64,000 nucleotides of DNA from Rhodospirillaceae bacterium (lineage in GTDB: Bacteria > Pseudomonadota > Alphaproteobacteria > CACIAM-22H2): NCBI GenBank assembly GCA_022843945.1, contig JALHMR010000011.1, positions 62,001 through 126,000 of the forward strand, in the 5' to 3' direction. The notes under the pieces were generated by a model. The model did no database searches. It was not told the origin of the DNA and saw only the letters and a list, made by a program, of their open reading frames with translations. Shown here one piece after another: positions 25,700 through 34,100 of the stretch; position 1 is the first letter of the stretch, and each line of letters begins with the position of its first letter. Made by a program: the position numbers and the translations under genes.

Positions 25700-26305
25700 T
25701 CAGCGCATCACCACGAACTGCGCGAGGTTGGCCTTGATCTGACGGTCCATCTCGGCGTTGAGGTCGTTCATCATCGCCTCGATTAGGTCGAAGAAGACCT
25801 TGTCGCGGTCGTTGACCGTGATGCCCTCGGGGACCGTGCGCGAGCGCGAGGCCCAGGCGCTGGCCGTGCCGGCGCGGAAATTGCCGCGCTCCTCGCGGAT
25901 CTCCAGCACCGCCGAGAGCACGCCGTCGTAGCGCTGGGTCTGGTCGGTGGTGAAGGCGCCGCGCAGGCCGGGCGTGCGCGGCAGCTCGGCCTCGGTCACC
26001 TTGGCGTCCTGGATGACGAAGCGGGCGAAGCGGCCGGGCCTGCCGGTCGCGGCCAGGCGGTCCTGCCCCCAGCGCCGCAGGATCTGTTCCGGCGGCGTGG
26101 GGAAGAGGTGGTCGACGTTCGGGCTGGTGAACGGCGCCTTGTACTCGGACACGATATCGACCCGTGCCACGTCGAGGGTGAACTGGCCGAGATGGCCGTA
26201 GGTCAGGTCCGGAAAGCGCGGGCGCGGCGGCTGGGTCGAGCAGGCGGCGAGCGCGCCGCCCGCCAGAAGGACCGACAGGGCGGTGCGGCGGGAAATCAGG
26301 GTCAT
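25700..26305 (-). CDS. Lipoprotein of unknown function
   Basis: The protein has 201 residues from the ATG at 26305; an upstream in-frame ATG at 26368 would put 21 odd residues before the signal. It starts MTLISRRTALSVLLAGG and has a clear lipobox, ALAAC, with Cys near residue 21. The mature part (FPDLTYGHLGQFTLDVARVD, FARFVIQDAKVTEAELP, GVLSAVLEIREERG) resembles conserved alphaproteobacterial outer-membrane or periplasmic lipoproteins with no known role. It follows the MFS gene by 71 bp on the same strand and could be co-transcribed with it. Confidence 0.7.
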   Translation of the reverse strand: MTLISRRTALSVLLAGGALAACSTQPPRPRFPDLTYGHLGQFTLDVARVDIVSEYKAPFTSPNVDHLFPTPPEQILRRWGQDRLAATGRPGRFARFVIQDAKVTEAELPRTPGLRGAFTTDQTQRYDGVLSAVLEIREERGNFRAGTASAWASRSRTVPEGITVNDRDKVFFDLIEAMMNDLNAEMDRQIKANLAQFVVMR

Positions 26306-26375
26306 GTCTCGCAGGCCTCGAATCGCTTGAACCGCGACGATTGTGGGCGGCCGATTGTGGCGTTTCAAGGGCGCA

Positions 26376-27989
26376 TCACTCAGTGGTGCGGAAGCGTGAG
26401 TGCTGGACGATGACGATGGTGGCCAGCGGCAGGGCGACGGTCAGCCCGGTGACCACGATCAGCAGCCAGCCGAGCTCGCCATAGTCGGCCGGCACGATGA
26501 CGGCACCGGTGGCCCGGTCGCGCACCTCGCGGGTCACCACGATGATCTCGTTGAGGTGCCTTGTTCCCAGGCTGCTGGCGGCCAGCGCGAGGTTGGTGAA
26601 CGAGGCCATGACCGCGAAGAACGTCGCCTTGAGATGGGCCGGCGCGTTCTTGGCGATCCAGGCCAGCATCGGGATCATCGAGATCTGGCCGAGCGGAGAC
26701 TCCAGGGCAGTATCAATGAGCGCAATGAAACGCGCGTCGACGATGCCGCCGGTCAGCCGCGAGGTCCATTCGTGCAGCCCGTAGGCCAGGCCGATCATCG
26801 GCAGCATGAGGATGCCGCCCGCCAAGGTGAGGATGACGACCACGTCGGCGATCGAGCGCCGGGCCATGAAGGGACGCAGCACCAGCATGCCGGCCAGGGT
26901 CAGCGCCGAGGTGATCAGGCTGAGCAGCGAGAGGAACTGCTCGTCGAAGCCGAGCACGTCGATCTGCCACCAGCCGATGCCGGGGCCGGGCAGGGGCACG
27001 GCGCGGAAGACGAAGATGACGACGGCGGTGCCGATCAGCGGGTTGCGCACCGCGGGGCTGAGCTCGCGCAGCAGCTGAGCCATCAGGAACAGCACCACGG
27101 CCATCGAGCCGGCGAAGATGATCTCCTGGTTGAAGGGGAGGTCGGCGATGCCGAGCCCGATGGTGACCACCGCGAAGGCCAGGCCGCCGCCCAGGATCCA
27201 CCAGTTCGGCCGGGTCACGTCGCCGTGGCTTTCGAGCCTCTCGGCCGCGAGCGCGCCCCCCGCCCGGCGCAGCCGGGCGGCACGATGACGCTTGATCAGC
27301 GCGGCGAGGATCACGCCCGCCACCGACAGCGCCGGGATGATCAGCGCCAGGAGGTAGATGCGCGCGTAGATCGCCGGCTTCTCGCTCTCCGCGATCTCGC
27401 CGGAGAACATCCAGATATTGACCAGCGCCACCGCCACCGTGCCGGAGATGATGGCGATGCGGCCCAGGGTCTGCATGGTCGTGTGCATCGCCTTGATGGT
27501 CGCTTCCGGGTAGGGCCGTCCCTGGTCGTCGACCACCGGCACGGCCTCGACGGTCATCGCGTCGGCGACCACGTCCTGCAGCACGTAGCCGACCGGCCCC
27601 AGCACCACGCTGATCACGTACCAGGCCTCGAGCGACATCACCGGCGCCATGTGCTGCGGAGTGGCGATCAGCCCGTACATGATGGCGATGCTCAGCGCCA
27701 GAAGTGCCGCCCCCAGCCAGACCAGCGCCGCCTTCCAGCGCCAGATCAGGTCGACGAAATGCCCGAGCGGCATTTTCAGCGTCCAGGGGATGCCCGCCCA
27801 GAAGGTCAGCCCGGCGAGGAAGGCCGCGGTGAAGCCGAAATGCTCCTTGACGAAGAAGGTGCCGACGATGGCGGTCAGGCCGGAGACGCCCGCCGCCATG
27901 TAGACCATCAACGGCGGCAGGTAGGAGAAGCGGAACTGCCGCGCCAGGTCGAGAAAGGTGGCGTCGAGCCAGCGGGTGACGATGCTCAA
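26376..27989 (-). CDS. Major facilitator-type permease, large variant
   Basis: A 537-residue protein with about 14 hydrophobic segments. The N-terminal part GVSGLTAIVGTFFVKEHFGF, then GIPWTLKMPLGHFVDL, recalls the BT1 (folate-biopterin transporter) branch of the MFS, and a cytoplasmic loop of about 50 residues (AALIKRHRAARLRRAGGAL) separates two halves. A folate/pterin substrate would fit folE and the folate-linked enzymes nearby, but the similarity I can see is weak and other substrates are possible. Inner membrane. The opposite strand is open over the same stretch, as is common in GC-rich genes. Confidence 0.65.
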   Translation of the reverse strand: MSIVTRWLDATFLDLARQFRFSYLPPLMVYMAAGVSGLTAIVGTFFVKEHFGFTAAFLAGLTFWAGIPWTLKMPLGHFVDLIWRWKAALVWLGAALLALSIAIMYGLIATPQHMAPVMSLEAWYVISVVLGPVGYVLQDVVADAMTVEAVPVVDDQGRPYPEATIKAMHTTMQTLGRIAIISGTVAVALVNIWMFSGEIAESEKPAIYARIYLLALIIPALSVAGVILAALIKRHRAARLRRAGGALAAERLESHGDVTRPNWWILGGGLAFAVVTIGLGIADLPFNQEIIFAGSMAVVLFLMAQLLRELSPAVRNPLIGTAVVIFVFRAVPLPGPGIGWWQIDVLGFDEQFLSLLSLITSALTLAGMLVLRPFMARRSIADVVVILTLAGGILMLPMIGLAYGLHEWTSRLTGGIVDARFIALIDTALESPLGQISMIPMLAWIAKNAPAHLKATFFAVMASFTNLALAASSLGTRHLNEIIVVTREVRDRATGAVIVPADYGELGWLLIVVTGLTVALPLATIVIVQHSRFRTTE

Positions 27990-28142
27990 GGCGCGGCGCT
28001 CCGTTATGCTTCCGGGAGATAGAGGCAGGGCTACCCCGCCGGGCGCTGACGGTCAACCGTGAGGCTTGATCCAGGTCAATGAGGCGCGCCGGGGTGCCGC
28101 TATCGTCAGCCTGCCGGCTCACCGGCGGAGGAGGCGATCCCG

Positions 28143-28487
28143 ATGCGCATCTGTCTGAAAACGGCGTCCCTGGGCCTACTGCTGGCGCTGGCGCCGCTCC
28201 CCCCGGCGAGCGCCCAGCTCGCGCTGCCGACCGGCGACGTCAATCGCGGCCGCAGCTTCGCGCTCCAGGCCTGCAGCGTCTGCCACGTCGTGGCGCCGGA
28301 GCAGCTGGTGCTGCGGCGCATCGCGCGCCAGCCCAGTTTCAGCGCCATCGCCAATGCCGAGGGCATGAACGGCATGAAGCTGCAGGCGATACTCACCACG
28401 CCGCATCCGATCATGCCGAACCTCATCCTCACGCCCGAGGAAGCGGCGAACGTCATTGCCTACATCATGAGCCTGCGCGGGCGCTGA
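28143..28487 (+). CDS. Small periplasmic class I cytochrome c
   Basis: A 114-residue precursor: a signal peptide with LGLLLALAPLPPASA, then a single heme-binding CxxCH motif, C44-S-V-C47-H48. M91 in HPIMPNL is the probable distal ligand, and EEAANVIAYIMSL is the typical C-terminal helix. It would carry electrons in the periplasm; the partner is not clear from the neighbours (an MFS permease divergent, hslO converging). Confidence 0.85.
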   Translation: MRICLKTASLGLLLALAPLPPASAQLALPTGDVNRGRSFALQACSVCHVVAPEQLVLRRIARQPSFSAIANAEGMNGMKLQAILTTPHPIMPNLILTPEEAANVIAYIMSLRGR

Positions 28488-28502
28488 ACGGCCTGGCCGC
28501 AC

Positions 28503-29474
28503 TTACGGGGAAGAAGACTCGCGCAAGGCGGCGAGATCGCCGTCATCGAACAGGTGAACGCGGTTGCAGAACTCGCAGCGCACCTCGACCTTGCCGTCGA
28601 CCTTGAGATGCTCGACGTCGTCGGCGGGCAGCGACTGCAGCACGTTGGCCACGCGCTCTCTCGAGCAGCGGCAGCGATGCTCGACCGCGGTCGGCCGGTA
28701 GATCTTGACCCCTTCCGCCAGGAACAGCCGGTCCACCAGCTTCCAGGCCGGCAGGTCGGGATCCACGAGCTCGGCGCTGGTCGCGCTGCCGGCCAGCATC
28801 AGGGCGCGGCGCCAGTTATCCTCGTCGTCCTCGGCCAGCAGGTCGACCACCCGCGTCGCCTCGCGGCCCTCGTCCGAGCCTTGGGCGTTCTCGGGCGGCA
28901 GGCGCTGCACCATCAAGGCGCCGGCGCGCCACGACCGGCCGCCGCCGGGCCGGTCGCGGGCCACGGCCGCCACTTTCAGCCCCGCCTGGAACTGCTCCGA
29001 CTGGCGGAAATAGTGATGCGCGCATTCGGCCAGCGTGGCGCCGGTGAGCTCGACGATGCCCTGGTAGCGCTCGGTGTCCTGGCCCTGGTCGACGGTGAAG
29101 GCGAGGTAGCCGGCGCCGAACAGGCGCGGCACCGAGGGCTGGCCCTCGCCGAGTGCTGCCACTTTGTCAGCATCGAACATGGCGTAGCCGCGCACGGCGC
29201 CGTCGGTGGTGACGTCGGCCACCATCATGCGCACCGGCCCGTCGCCCTTGATCTGCAGATTGAACACGCCCTCGTATTTGAGCGTGGCGGCCAGCGCCGC
29301 GGAGAGCGCCACCATCTCGGCCAGGGCGGTCGCCACGGGCAAGGGATAATCGTGCTGGCCGAGGATGGCGTCGACCGACGCCCCGAGCCGCACCAGCCGG
29401 CCGCGCAGCCCGGAGGGCTCGATCTGGAACGGCAGCACGATGTCGTCGGTCGGGATGTTGGAGAGGGTGTTCAC
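28503..29474 (-). CDS. hslO: Redox-regulated chaperone Hsp33
   Basis: A 323-residue protein of family length. The C-terminal zinc switch is complete: C268-x-C270 (HRCRCSRERV) and C300-x-x-C303 (VRCEFCNRV), with 29 residues between the pairs as in Hsp33. The N-terminal domain shows TLKYEGVFNLQIKGDGPV, then MMVADVTTDGAVRGYA. When oxidised, the four Cys form disulfides, release zinc and turn the protein into an ATP-independent holdase in the cytoplasm. It lies 201 bp after argF on the same strand; a palindromic repeat lies between. Confidence 0.94.
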   Translation of the reverse strand: MNTLSNIPTDDIVLPFQIEPSGLRGRLVRLGASVDAILGQHDYPLPVATALAEMVALSAALAATLKYEGVFNLQIKGDGPVRMMVADVTTDGAVRGYAMFDADKVAALGEGQPSVPRLFGAGYLAFTVDQGQDTERYQGIVELTGATLAECAHHYFRQSEQFQAGLKVAAVARDRPGGGRSWRAGALMVQRLPPENAQGSDEGREATRVVDLLAEDDEDNWRRALMLAGSATSAELVDPDLPAWKLVDRLFLAEGVKIYRPTAVEHRCRCSRERVANVLQSLPADDVEHLKVDGKVEVRCEFCNRVHLFDDGDLAALRESSSP

Positions 29475-29539
29475 GAGAGGATGTTACCGCAAGAAGGACT
29501 GTATGTAGGCAGGGCGGTGACGAGGCTCAACCGTGGGCG

Positions 29540-29594
29540 TACCCCTCACCCGCTCGCTGCCGCTCGCGACCTCTCCCGCAAGGGGAGAGGTTAG
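29540..29594. repeat. Palindromic intergenic repeat after argF
   Basis: CCTCACCCGCTCGCTGCCGC, then TCGCGACCTCTCCC-GCAA-GGGGAGAGG, forms a strong hairpin at its right end and shares the CTCACCCGCTCGC word with the repeat at 6.4 kb. It sits between argF and hslO, so it could end or weaken the arg transcript. Confidence 0.65.
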
Positions 29595-29675
29595 TAGTGC
29601 AGAGCAGCCGCCGGCAGCTTGTCGCGCAGCGACTAGCGAGAGGCGGCTCCGGAGAAGAGGGCCTGACGCGACGCG

Positions 29676-30644
29676 TCAGGTCATACACCAGGCGAGGATG
29701 CCTTTCTGGATGTGCAGGCGGTTCTCGGCCTCGTCCCAGACGATGGATTGCGGGCCGTCGATCACGCCGTCGGTCACTTCCTCGCCGCGATGGGCGGGCA
29801 GGCAGTGCATGAACACGGCGTCGGGCCGCGCCAAGCCCATCAGCCGCTCGTCGACGCGGAAGGGGGCCAGCATGTTGTGCCGGCGCTCGCGCGCCGCCTT
29901 GCTCTTCTCCTTGGCATCGGAGCCCGCCATGTCGGCGTCGTCGCCCATCGACACCCAGGTGTCGGTGACCACGCAATGCGCGCCCTTGACCGCATGCTCG
30001 GGATTGCTGCTGACCTCGATCGAGGCGCCCTCTTTCTTGGCCCAGGCGACCAGATCGCTGGGCGGCTTCAGGCTGTCCGGGCAGGCGAGGCGCAGGTCGA
30101 AGCGGAACCTGGCCGCCGCCTGGATCCACGAGCCGGCCATGTTGTTGCCGTCGCCCGACCAGGCGATGGTCTTGCCGGCGATCGGCCCGCGATGCTCCTC
30201 GAAGGTCATGACGTCGGCCATCACCTGGCAGGGATGCGTGCGGTCGGTCAGGCCGTTGATCACCGGCACCGTCGCGTGCCGGGCCAGCTCGGTCAGGTTC
30301 TCGGCCTTGGTGGTGCGGATCATGATGGCGTCGACGTAGCGCGACAGCACCCGCGCCGTGTCGGCGATGGTCTCACCGCGGCCGAGCTGGGTGTCGTGGT
30401 TGGTCAGGATGATCGCCTCGCCGCCGAGCTGGCGGATGCCGACCTCGAACGACACGCGGGTGCGGGTCGAGGGCTTCTCGAAGATCATGGCCAGCGTCTT
30501 GCCGGCGAGCGGGCGCATCTCGCCATTGGGCGGATGCTTGCGCTTATACGCCGTGCCCAGCGCGAGGATCTCGCGCAGGGTGCCCTGATCGAATCGGTCG
30601 AGGTCGAGGAAATGCCTCGGGGCGGGTTTCGGTGCGGGACTCAT
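29676..30644 (-). CDS. argF: Ornithine carbamoyltransferase
   Basis: A 322-residue protein with the carbamoyl-phosphate site [11 protein letters not shown], the HPCQ motif in [17 protein letters not shown] and the ornithine-binding [13 protein letters not shown]. These identify ornithine rather than aspartate transcarbamoylase. It makes citrulline from ornithine and carbamoyl phosphate in the cytoplasm. The start lies 1 bp after the argD stop, so argD-argF is an operon with probable translational coupling. Between argF and hslO lie about 200 bp with a palindromic repeat. Confidence 0.95.
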   Translation of the reverse strand: MSPAPKPAPRHFLDLDRFDQGTLREILALGTAYKRKHPPNGEMRPLAGKTLAMIFEKPSTRTRVSFEVGIRQLGGEAIILTNHDTQLGRGETIADTARVLSRYVDAIMIRTTKAENLTELARHATVPVINGLTDRTHPCQVMADVMTFEEHRGPIAGKTIAWSGDGNNMAGSWIQAAARFRFDLRLACPDSLKPPSDLVAWAKKEGASIEVSSNPEHAVKGAHCVVTDTWVSMGDDADMAGSDAKEKSKAARERRHNMLAPFRVDERLMGLARPDAVFMHCLPAHRGEEVTDGVIDGPQSIVWDEAENRLHIQKGILAWCMT

Positions 30645-30645
30645 G

Positions 30646-31875
30646 TCAGCCGGCCTTGCGAGGAGCCTCGGGCTTAGAGGCTTTTCGCAGCTCGGCGCAG
30701 GCCTTCTCGATCAGGTCGGTGGCCTCGTTGATATGCTGCGCCTCGATGATCAGGGGCGGCAGCAGGCGCACGACATTGTCGCCGGCCATCGCCGTCAGCA
30801 GCCCCGCCTGGCGGAAGGCCGCGGCGACGTCGCCGTTGGGCAGCCGGCACTTGAGGCCGAGCAGCAGCCCTTGCCCGCGCACTTCCTCGAAGATGTCGCT
30901 GTTCCTGTCGACCAGCATGGCGAGCTGTTGCCGGAGATGACTGGCCACCTGCTGAACCCCGTCGAGGAAACCGGGAGCGAGCATCAGGTCCAGAACGGCA
31001 TTGCCGACCGCGGTGGCCAGCGGGTTGCCGCCATAGGTCGAGCCGTGCGTGCCCGGCGTCATGCCCTGCGCCGCGTTGGCGGTCGCCATGAAGGCGCCGA
31101 TCGGGTAGCCGTTGCCCAGCGCTTTGGCCACCGCCATGACGTCGGGTGTGACACCCGTCCATTCATGGGCGAAGAGCTTGCCGCTGCGGCCCATGCCGGT
31201 CTGGATCTCGTCCATGGCCAGCAGCAGCCCGTGCTTGTCGCAGAGCGCACGAAGCCCCCGCAGGAACTCCGGCGTGAAAGCACGGATGCCGCCCTCGCCC
31301 TGGATCGGCTCGATCAGGACACCGGCGGTCTCCGGCGTGATGGCGGCCTCGACCTCTTTCAGGGTCGCGGTGGCCGGCACCTGGTCGAAGCCCTCGACCC
31401 TCGGCCCGAAGCCCTCGAGGTATTTCTCCTGCCCGCCGGCGGCGAGTGCGGCCATCGAGCGGCCGTGGAAGGCGCCCTCGAAGGTGATGAGGCGATAGCG
31501 CTCCGGATGACCGACGGCGCTCTGGTACTTGCGCACCAGCTTGATGGTGCCCTCGATCGCCTCGGTGCCGGAATTGGTGAAGAACACCGTGTCGGCGAAA
31601 CTCGCCTCGACCAGCCGCTTGGCCAGCGTCTCGCCCTCCGGAATGCGGTGCAGGTTGGAGACGTGCCAGGCCTTCTTCGCCTGGGTCTCCAGCGCCTTCA
31701 CCAGGTAGGGGTGGCAATGGCCGAAGGCGGTGACCGCGATGCCGCAGGCGAAATCCAGGTAACGTCGGCCGTCGACCCCGTACAGATAAACGCCATCGCC
31801 CTTTTCAAAGGCGATGTCGATCCTCCGGTAGGTCGGCATCACGGCCGGGATCGCCCCGGATTGCGCGGCAGTCAC
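30646..31875 (-). CDS. argD: Acetylornithine aminotransferase
   Basis: The protein has 409 residues from a GTG that follows AGGAG by 7 bases; the frame is open further upstream, but the family usually starts close to [15 protein letters not shown]. Class III aminotransferase features: [42 protein letters not shown] and the PLP lysine in [15 protein letters not shown]. It moves an amino group from glutamate to N-acetylglutamate semialdehyde; some ArgD proteins also serve lysine synthesis. It is the first gene of argDF. Confidence 0.93.
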   Translation of the reverse strand: MTAAQSGAIPAVMPTYRRIDIAFEKGDGVYLYGVDGRRYLDFACGIAVTAFGHCHPYLVKALETQAKKAWHVSNLHRIPEGETLAKRLVEASFADTVFFTNSGTEAIEGTIKLVRKYQSAVGHPERYRLITFEGAFHGRSMAALAAGGQEKYLEGFGPRVEGFDQVPATATLKEVEAAITPETAGVLIEPIQGEGGIRAFTPEFLRGLRALCDKHGLLLAMDEIQTGMGRSGKLFAHEWTGVTPDVMAVAKALGNGYPIGAFMATANAAQGMTPGTHGSTYGGNPLATAVGNAVLDLMLAPGFLDGVQQVASHLRQQLAMLVDRNSDIFEEVRGQGLLLGLKCRLPNGDVAAAFRQAGLLTAMAGDNVVRLLPPLIIEAQHINEATDLIEKACAELRKASKPEAPRKAG

Positions 31876-32073
31876 GTCCACTCTCCTCGATAAATCAGGG
31901 GCTTGGCGCCCGGACCCAGCGTCCGGCCGCGAAGCCCCGGAAAACAAAGGCACTATCGGCCGGAGGCCGGGGCGAAGTCAACGAAAGCGGGGAGGGGTGG
32001 TTGGGGCCGCAATTGGGCCACAGAGGCGATGGTAAGGTTGCCAGGCGAGGGTCACGAGCAGGGTAGAGGGGCG

Positions 32074-32463
32074 ATGCATCGGATTGGGGTCGTCAGAGTT
32101 TTCGCAGCGCTGTTGCTTGCCGCGTGCGCCGGCGAGCCGCAGTCAGCCCGCCTCGATATTGATCAGAAACCTGTTCGCGGATGGTTGGACGACACGGCGC
32201 CCACGAGCACTAGATATGGCCCGCCAAGGCCAACCCCTCTTCAGGAAATCGACGCTCTGGATGTCGATGACATCACGAAAGAAAAACTGCGGCTCCGCTG
32301 GCAGATCAGTCAGCTTTCGGTGCGCCTCGATCGCGTCAGGACGGTGAAGGCCACGTCATCGCAAAACGACCCTCCCTGGTATGCGCAGGCGTTGGAGAAC
32401 GAAGAAGCGCGCACAAGCCGAGAATTGGATCGCCTTAGGGCTCTCCTCAAGTCGATAGAGTAG
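32074..32463 (+). CDS. Small lipoprotein, function unknown
   Basis: The protein has 129 residues from the ATG after GAGGGG. A short signal VVRVFAALLLAAC with Cys near residue 17 gives a lipobox. The rest is hydrophilic: a Pro-rich part (RYGPPRPTPLQEID) and a C-terminal half that looks helical and possibly coiled-coil (KLRLRWQISQLSVRLDRV and ELDRLRALLKSIE). I know no family. Base composition is less GC-rich than its neighbours, as in the toxin-antitoxin region that follows, so it may belong to the same acquired stretch. Confidence 0.65.
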   Translation: MHRIGVVRVFAALLLAACAGEPQSARLDIDQKPVRGWLDDTAPTSTRYGPPRPTPLQEIDALDVDDITKEKLRLRWQISQLSVRLDRVRTVKATSSQNDPPWYAQALENEEARTSRELDRLRALLKSIE

Positions 32464-32507
32464 CGGCGTCGGCAGCGGCATGACGATGTCCCGCCACCAC
32501 TAGGAGG

Positions 32508-32542
32508 AAATTGGCAGGTGTCGGGGTCAGAGTGAATTCCGC
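32508..32542. repeat. Direct repeat flanking the PIN module, left copy
   Basis: AAATTGGC, then a few variable bases, then GGGGTCAGAGTGAATTCCGC. A matching copy lies at 33259-33292. The pair encloses the PIN toxin and its antitoxin exactly. Confidence 0.75.
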
Positions 32543-32555
32543 AGGAGAGTCCGCG

Positions 32556-32984
32556 TCAGGTCTTGTCGTCGGTTTGCCGTTCAATCATCCGAACGTACTC
32601 GGCCGGCGTGACGATCCGGACGCCTCGCCACGGATCGAGGGCGAGAAGATCGTCATCGCTGGAAACAATGACCTCCGCTCCCGCGGCGAGAGCCAATTCC
32701 AGGTACTTGTTGTCTTTCGGGTCGCGGCAATCGCGAACCGGCTCGGTGGGACGGAACGAGAGCGCCGCCGCGGCAAGAAGCTGCAGAATGCGTTCGCCAC
32801 GCCCGTCGGCGAGGTACTGGTGAAACTTCGGGCGTGCGAACACCGCCCGGATCTCGCCTTCTACGTCGGGCGACAGGCAGAGCGTTGCCTTCGTGCGGGC
32901 AAGCAGCAGGGCGCGCTCGGGAGTCGAATCCGCCTTCAACAACGCGCCGACGATGGAACTCGCGTCAAAGACGACGTTCGGCAT
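32556..32984 (-). CDS. PIN-domain toxin of a type II toxin-antitoxin module
   Basis: A 142-residue protein with the acidic Mg-binding residues of PIN ribonucleases: D7 in VVFDASSIVGALL, the middle acidic pair in CRDPKDNKYLELALA and the last in IVSSDDDLLALDPWRGV. The sequence belongs to the large group annotated as putative toxin-antitoxin toxin, PIN family. It would cleave RNA. Its start lies 20 bp inside the antitoxin gene, so expression is coupled. Confidence 0.88.
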   Translation of the reverse strand: MPNVVFDASSIVGALLKADSTPERALLLARTKATLCLSPDVEGEIRAVFARPKFHQYLADGRGERILQLLAAAALSFRPTEPVRDCRDPKDNKYLELALAAGAEVIVSSDDDLLALDPWRGVRIVTPAEYVRMIERQTDDKT

Positions 32985-33207
32985 TGTACGCCGCGAGCTC
33001 GGCGTCGATGTCCTTGTCGTTCAGTCCCGCCCGGCGTGCCGAACCCTTGGCGTCGGCGATCAGGGCGGCGAGCGGATCGTTGGCGGGTGTTCCCGGCCGC
33101 AGGAGATCGCTCACCAGTTTGCCGACCTTCTCGCGCCGTGCCTCGTCCTGCAAAGCCTCTGCGGCCTCGCGCGACAAGGGAAGCGGAACCATCACCACAT
33201 CAGCCAT
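32965..33207 (-). CDS. Antitoxin partner of the PIN toxin
   Basis: An 80-residue acidic/basic protein in front of, and overlapping, the PIN gene. The first 40 residues (VPLPLSREAAEALQDEARR, then VGKLVSDLL) look like a ribbon-helix-helix or similar DNA-binding dimer; the C-terminal part ending NDKDIDAELAAYNAERR would wrap the toxin. The DKDIDAELAAYN tail is common in antitoxins of PIN toxins. It probably represses its own operon; no clear palindrome was found upstream. Confidence 0.8.
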   Translation of the reverse strand: MADVVMVPLPLSREAAEALQDEARREKVGKLVSDLLRPGTPANDPLAALIADAKGSARRAGLNDKDIDAELAAYNAERRL

Positions 33208-33258
33208 CGCCTGTCTCCTGAGGGCCTATCCTACCACAAGGCGGGTCGCGCAACTTCG

Positions 33259-33292
33259 AAATTGGCGAAATTGGGGTCAGAGTGAGATTCGC
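33259..33292. repeat. Direct repeat flanking the PIN module, right copy
   Basis: AAATTGGC, a short variable part, then GGGGTCAGAGTGAGATTCGC. It matches the left copy at 32508-32542 in order and orientation, with 13 identical bases in the core GGGGTCAGAGTGA. Confidence 0.75.
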
Positions 33293-33334
33293 GCTTAGTT
33301 GTGCCCCCGCAGACGATGAGGCGCCGCCGCGGGC

Positions 33335-33667
33335 CTAAGGGCTGACGACGGTAAGCTCGCCGCGCTTTGATCTGGTCGGGCCCTTCTTGTGCGGCGCGGT
33401 GGTGATCTTCACGTTCCAGCCAAGCGCCAGCAACCAACGCGCCAGGCGATCGATCGTGACGCTCGTCAGGCGGCCGCGCAGCACTTTCGACAGGGTGCCC
33501 TGCTCGGTTCCGCAAATCCGCGCGGCCTCGCTCTGGGTCAGGTTGCGTTGCCTGATCGCCCGGGCGACCACGGTGATGAGGTCCGACTTGACCGCCAGCG
33601 TTTCGGCCTCCGCAGCGTCGAAGCCGATATCGGCAAATACGTTGCCGCTGCTCCTGGTGATCTTCAT
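33335..33667 (-). CDS. HigA-like antitoxin (XRE-type helix-turn-helix)
   Basis: A 110-residue protein with an XRE HTH in the middle (RNLTQSEAARICGTEQGTLSKVL) followed by LTSVTIDRLARWLLALG, typical of the antitoxins that follow Gp49-type HigB toxins. Its ATG overlaps the TGA of the ancestral toxin frame (ATGA). The protein looks intact. It should bind the two palindromes upstream of the toxin gene. Confidence 0.85.
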   Translation of the reverse strand: MKITRSSGNVFADIGFDAAEAETLAVKSDLITVVARAIRQRNLTQSEAARICGTEQGTLSKVLRGRLTSVTIDRLARWLLALGWNVKITTAPHKKGPTRSKRGELTVVSP

Positions 33668-34013
33668 TTGCCGTGCTCCTCGTCTATCTTCTTTGCCCTG
33701 GCCAGGCGGGTTTCAATCCGCGCCTTGATCTCCTTCGGTATGGCCTTCCCTTTTTTCGACTTTTTCTGATGCGAATCCAAAACATACACGCCGTGCTTAG
33801 TTTCGCGGCATAGACGACCCGATAGGACTCGCCAGCGAACTTTTCCCGCAGCTCGAACACGCCCGACCCGAATTGGCCAAGAGGTTTCGCGATGGCCGGC
33901 GTCAGCCCGTTCTGGACGAAGCGCAATCCCGCCCCCAGGGTGCGCTTGGCCGCTTTTGGAAAGGCAGAAAGGTCTTCCTTGCTGCTTCCCAGCCAGATCA
34001 GCGGCCTCGTCAT
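33664..34013 (-). pseudogene. HigB-like toxin (phage Gp49 family), frameshifted
   Basis: From the ATG at 34013 the frame reads MTRPLIWLGSSKEDLSAFP, then FELREKFAGESYRVVYAAKL, the standard Gp49/HigB-type toxin. After KL (about 33797-33803, CTAAG) it runs into a wrong frame with basic junk to 33684. In the next frame the proper C-terminus HGVYVLDSHQKKSKKGKAIP, then ARIETRLARAKKIDEEHGK, continues to a TGA that overlaps the antitoxin start. One missing base, where CTNAAG is expected, explains it. The toxin, an RNase of the RelE fold, would be inactive. Confidence 0.85.
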
Positions 34014-34014
34014 G

Positions 34015-34032
34015 TATGGCAAATTTGCCATA
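34015..34032. promoter_or_regulatory. higBA operator 1
   Basis: TATGGCA-AATT-TGCCATA, a perfect 18-bp palindrome directly before the toxin ATG. It shares its arms with operator 2. Confidence 0.7.
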
Positions 34033-34045
34033 TGGTCAAGTGTCC

Positions 34046-34067
34046 ATTATGGTAAATATACCATAAT
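34046..34067. promoter_or_regulatory. higBA operator 2
   Basis: ATTATGGTA-AATA-TACCATAAT has perfect 9-bp arms. The core TATGGTA-AATA-TACCATA matches operator 1 except for a C/T change, and the two centres are 33 bp apart, about three helical turns. Together they should be the autoregulatory sites of the antitoxin. Confidence 0.7.
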
Positions 34068-34100
34068 ACCTACCGCAGTTCGGGCGTGTCGACCAGGCAG

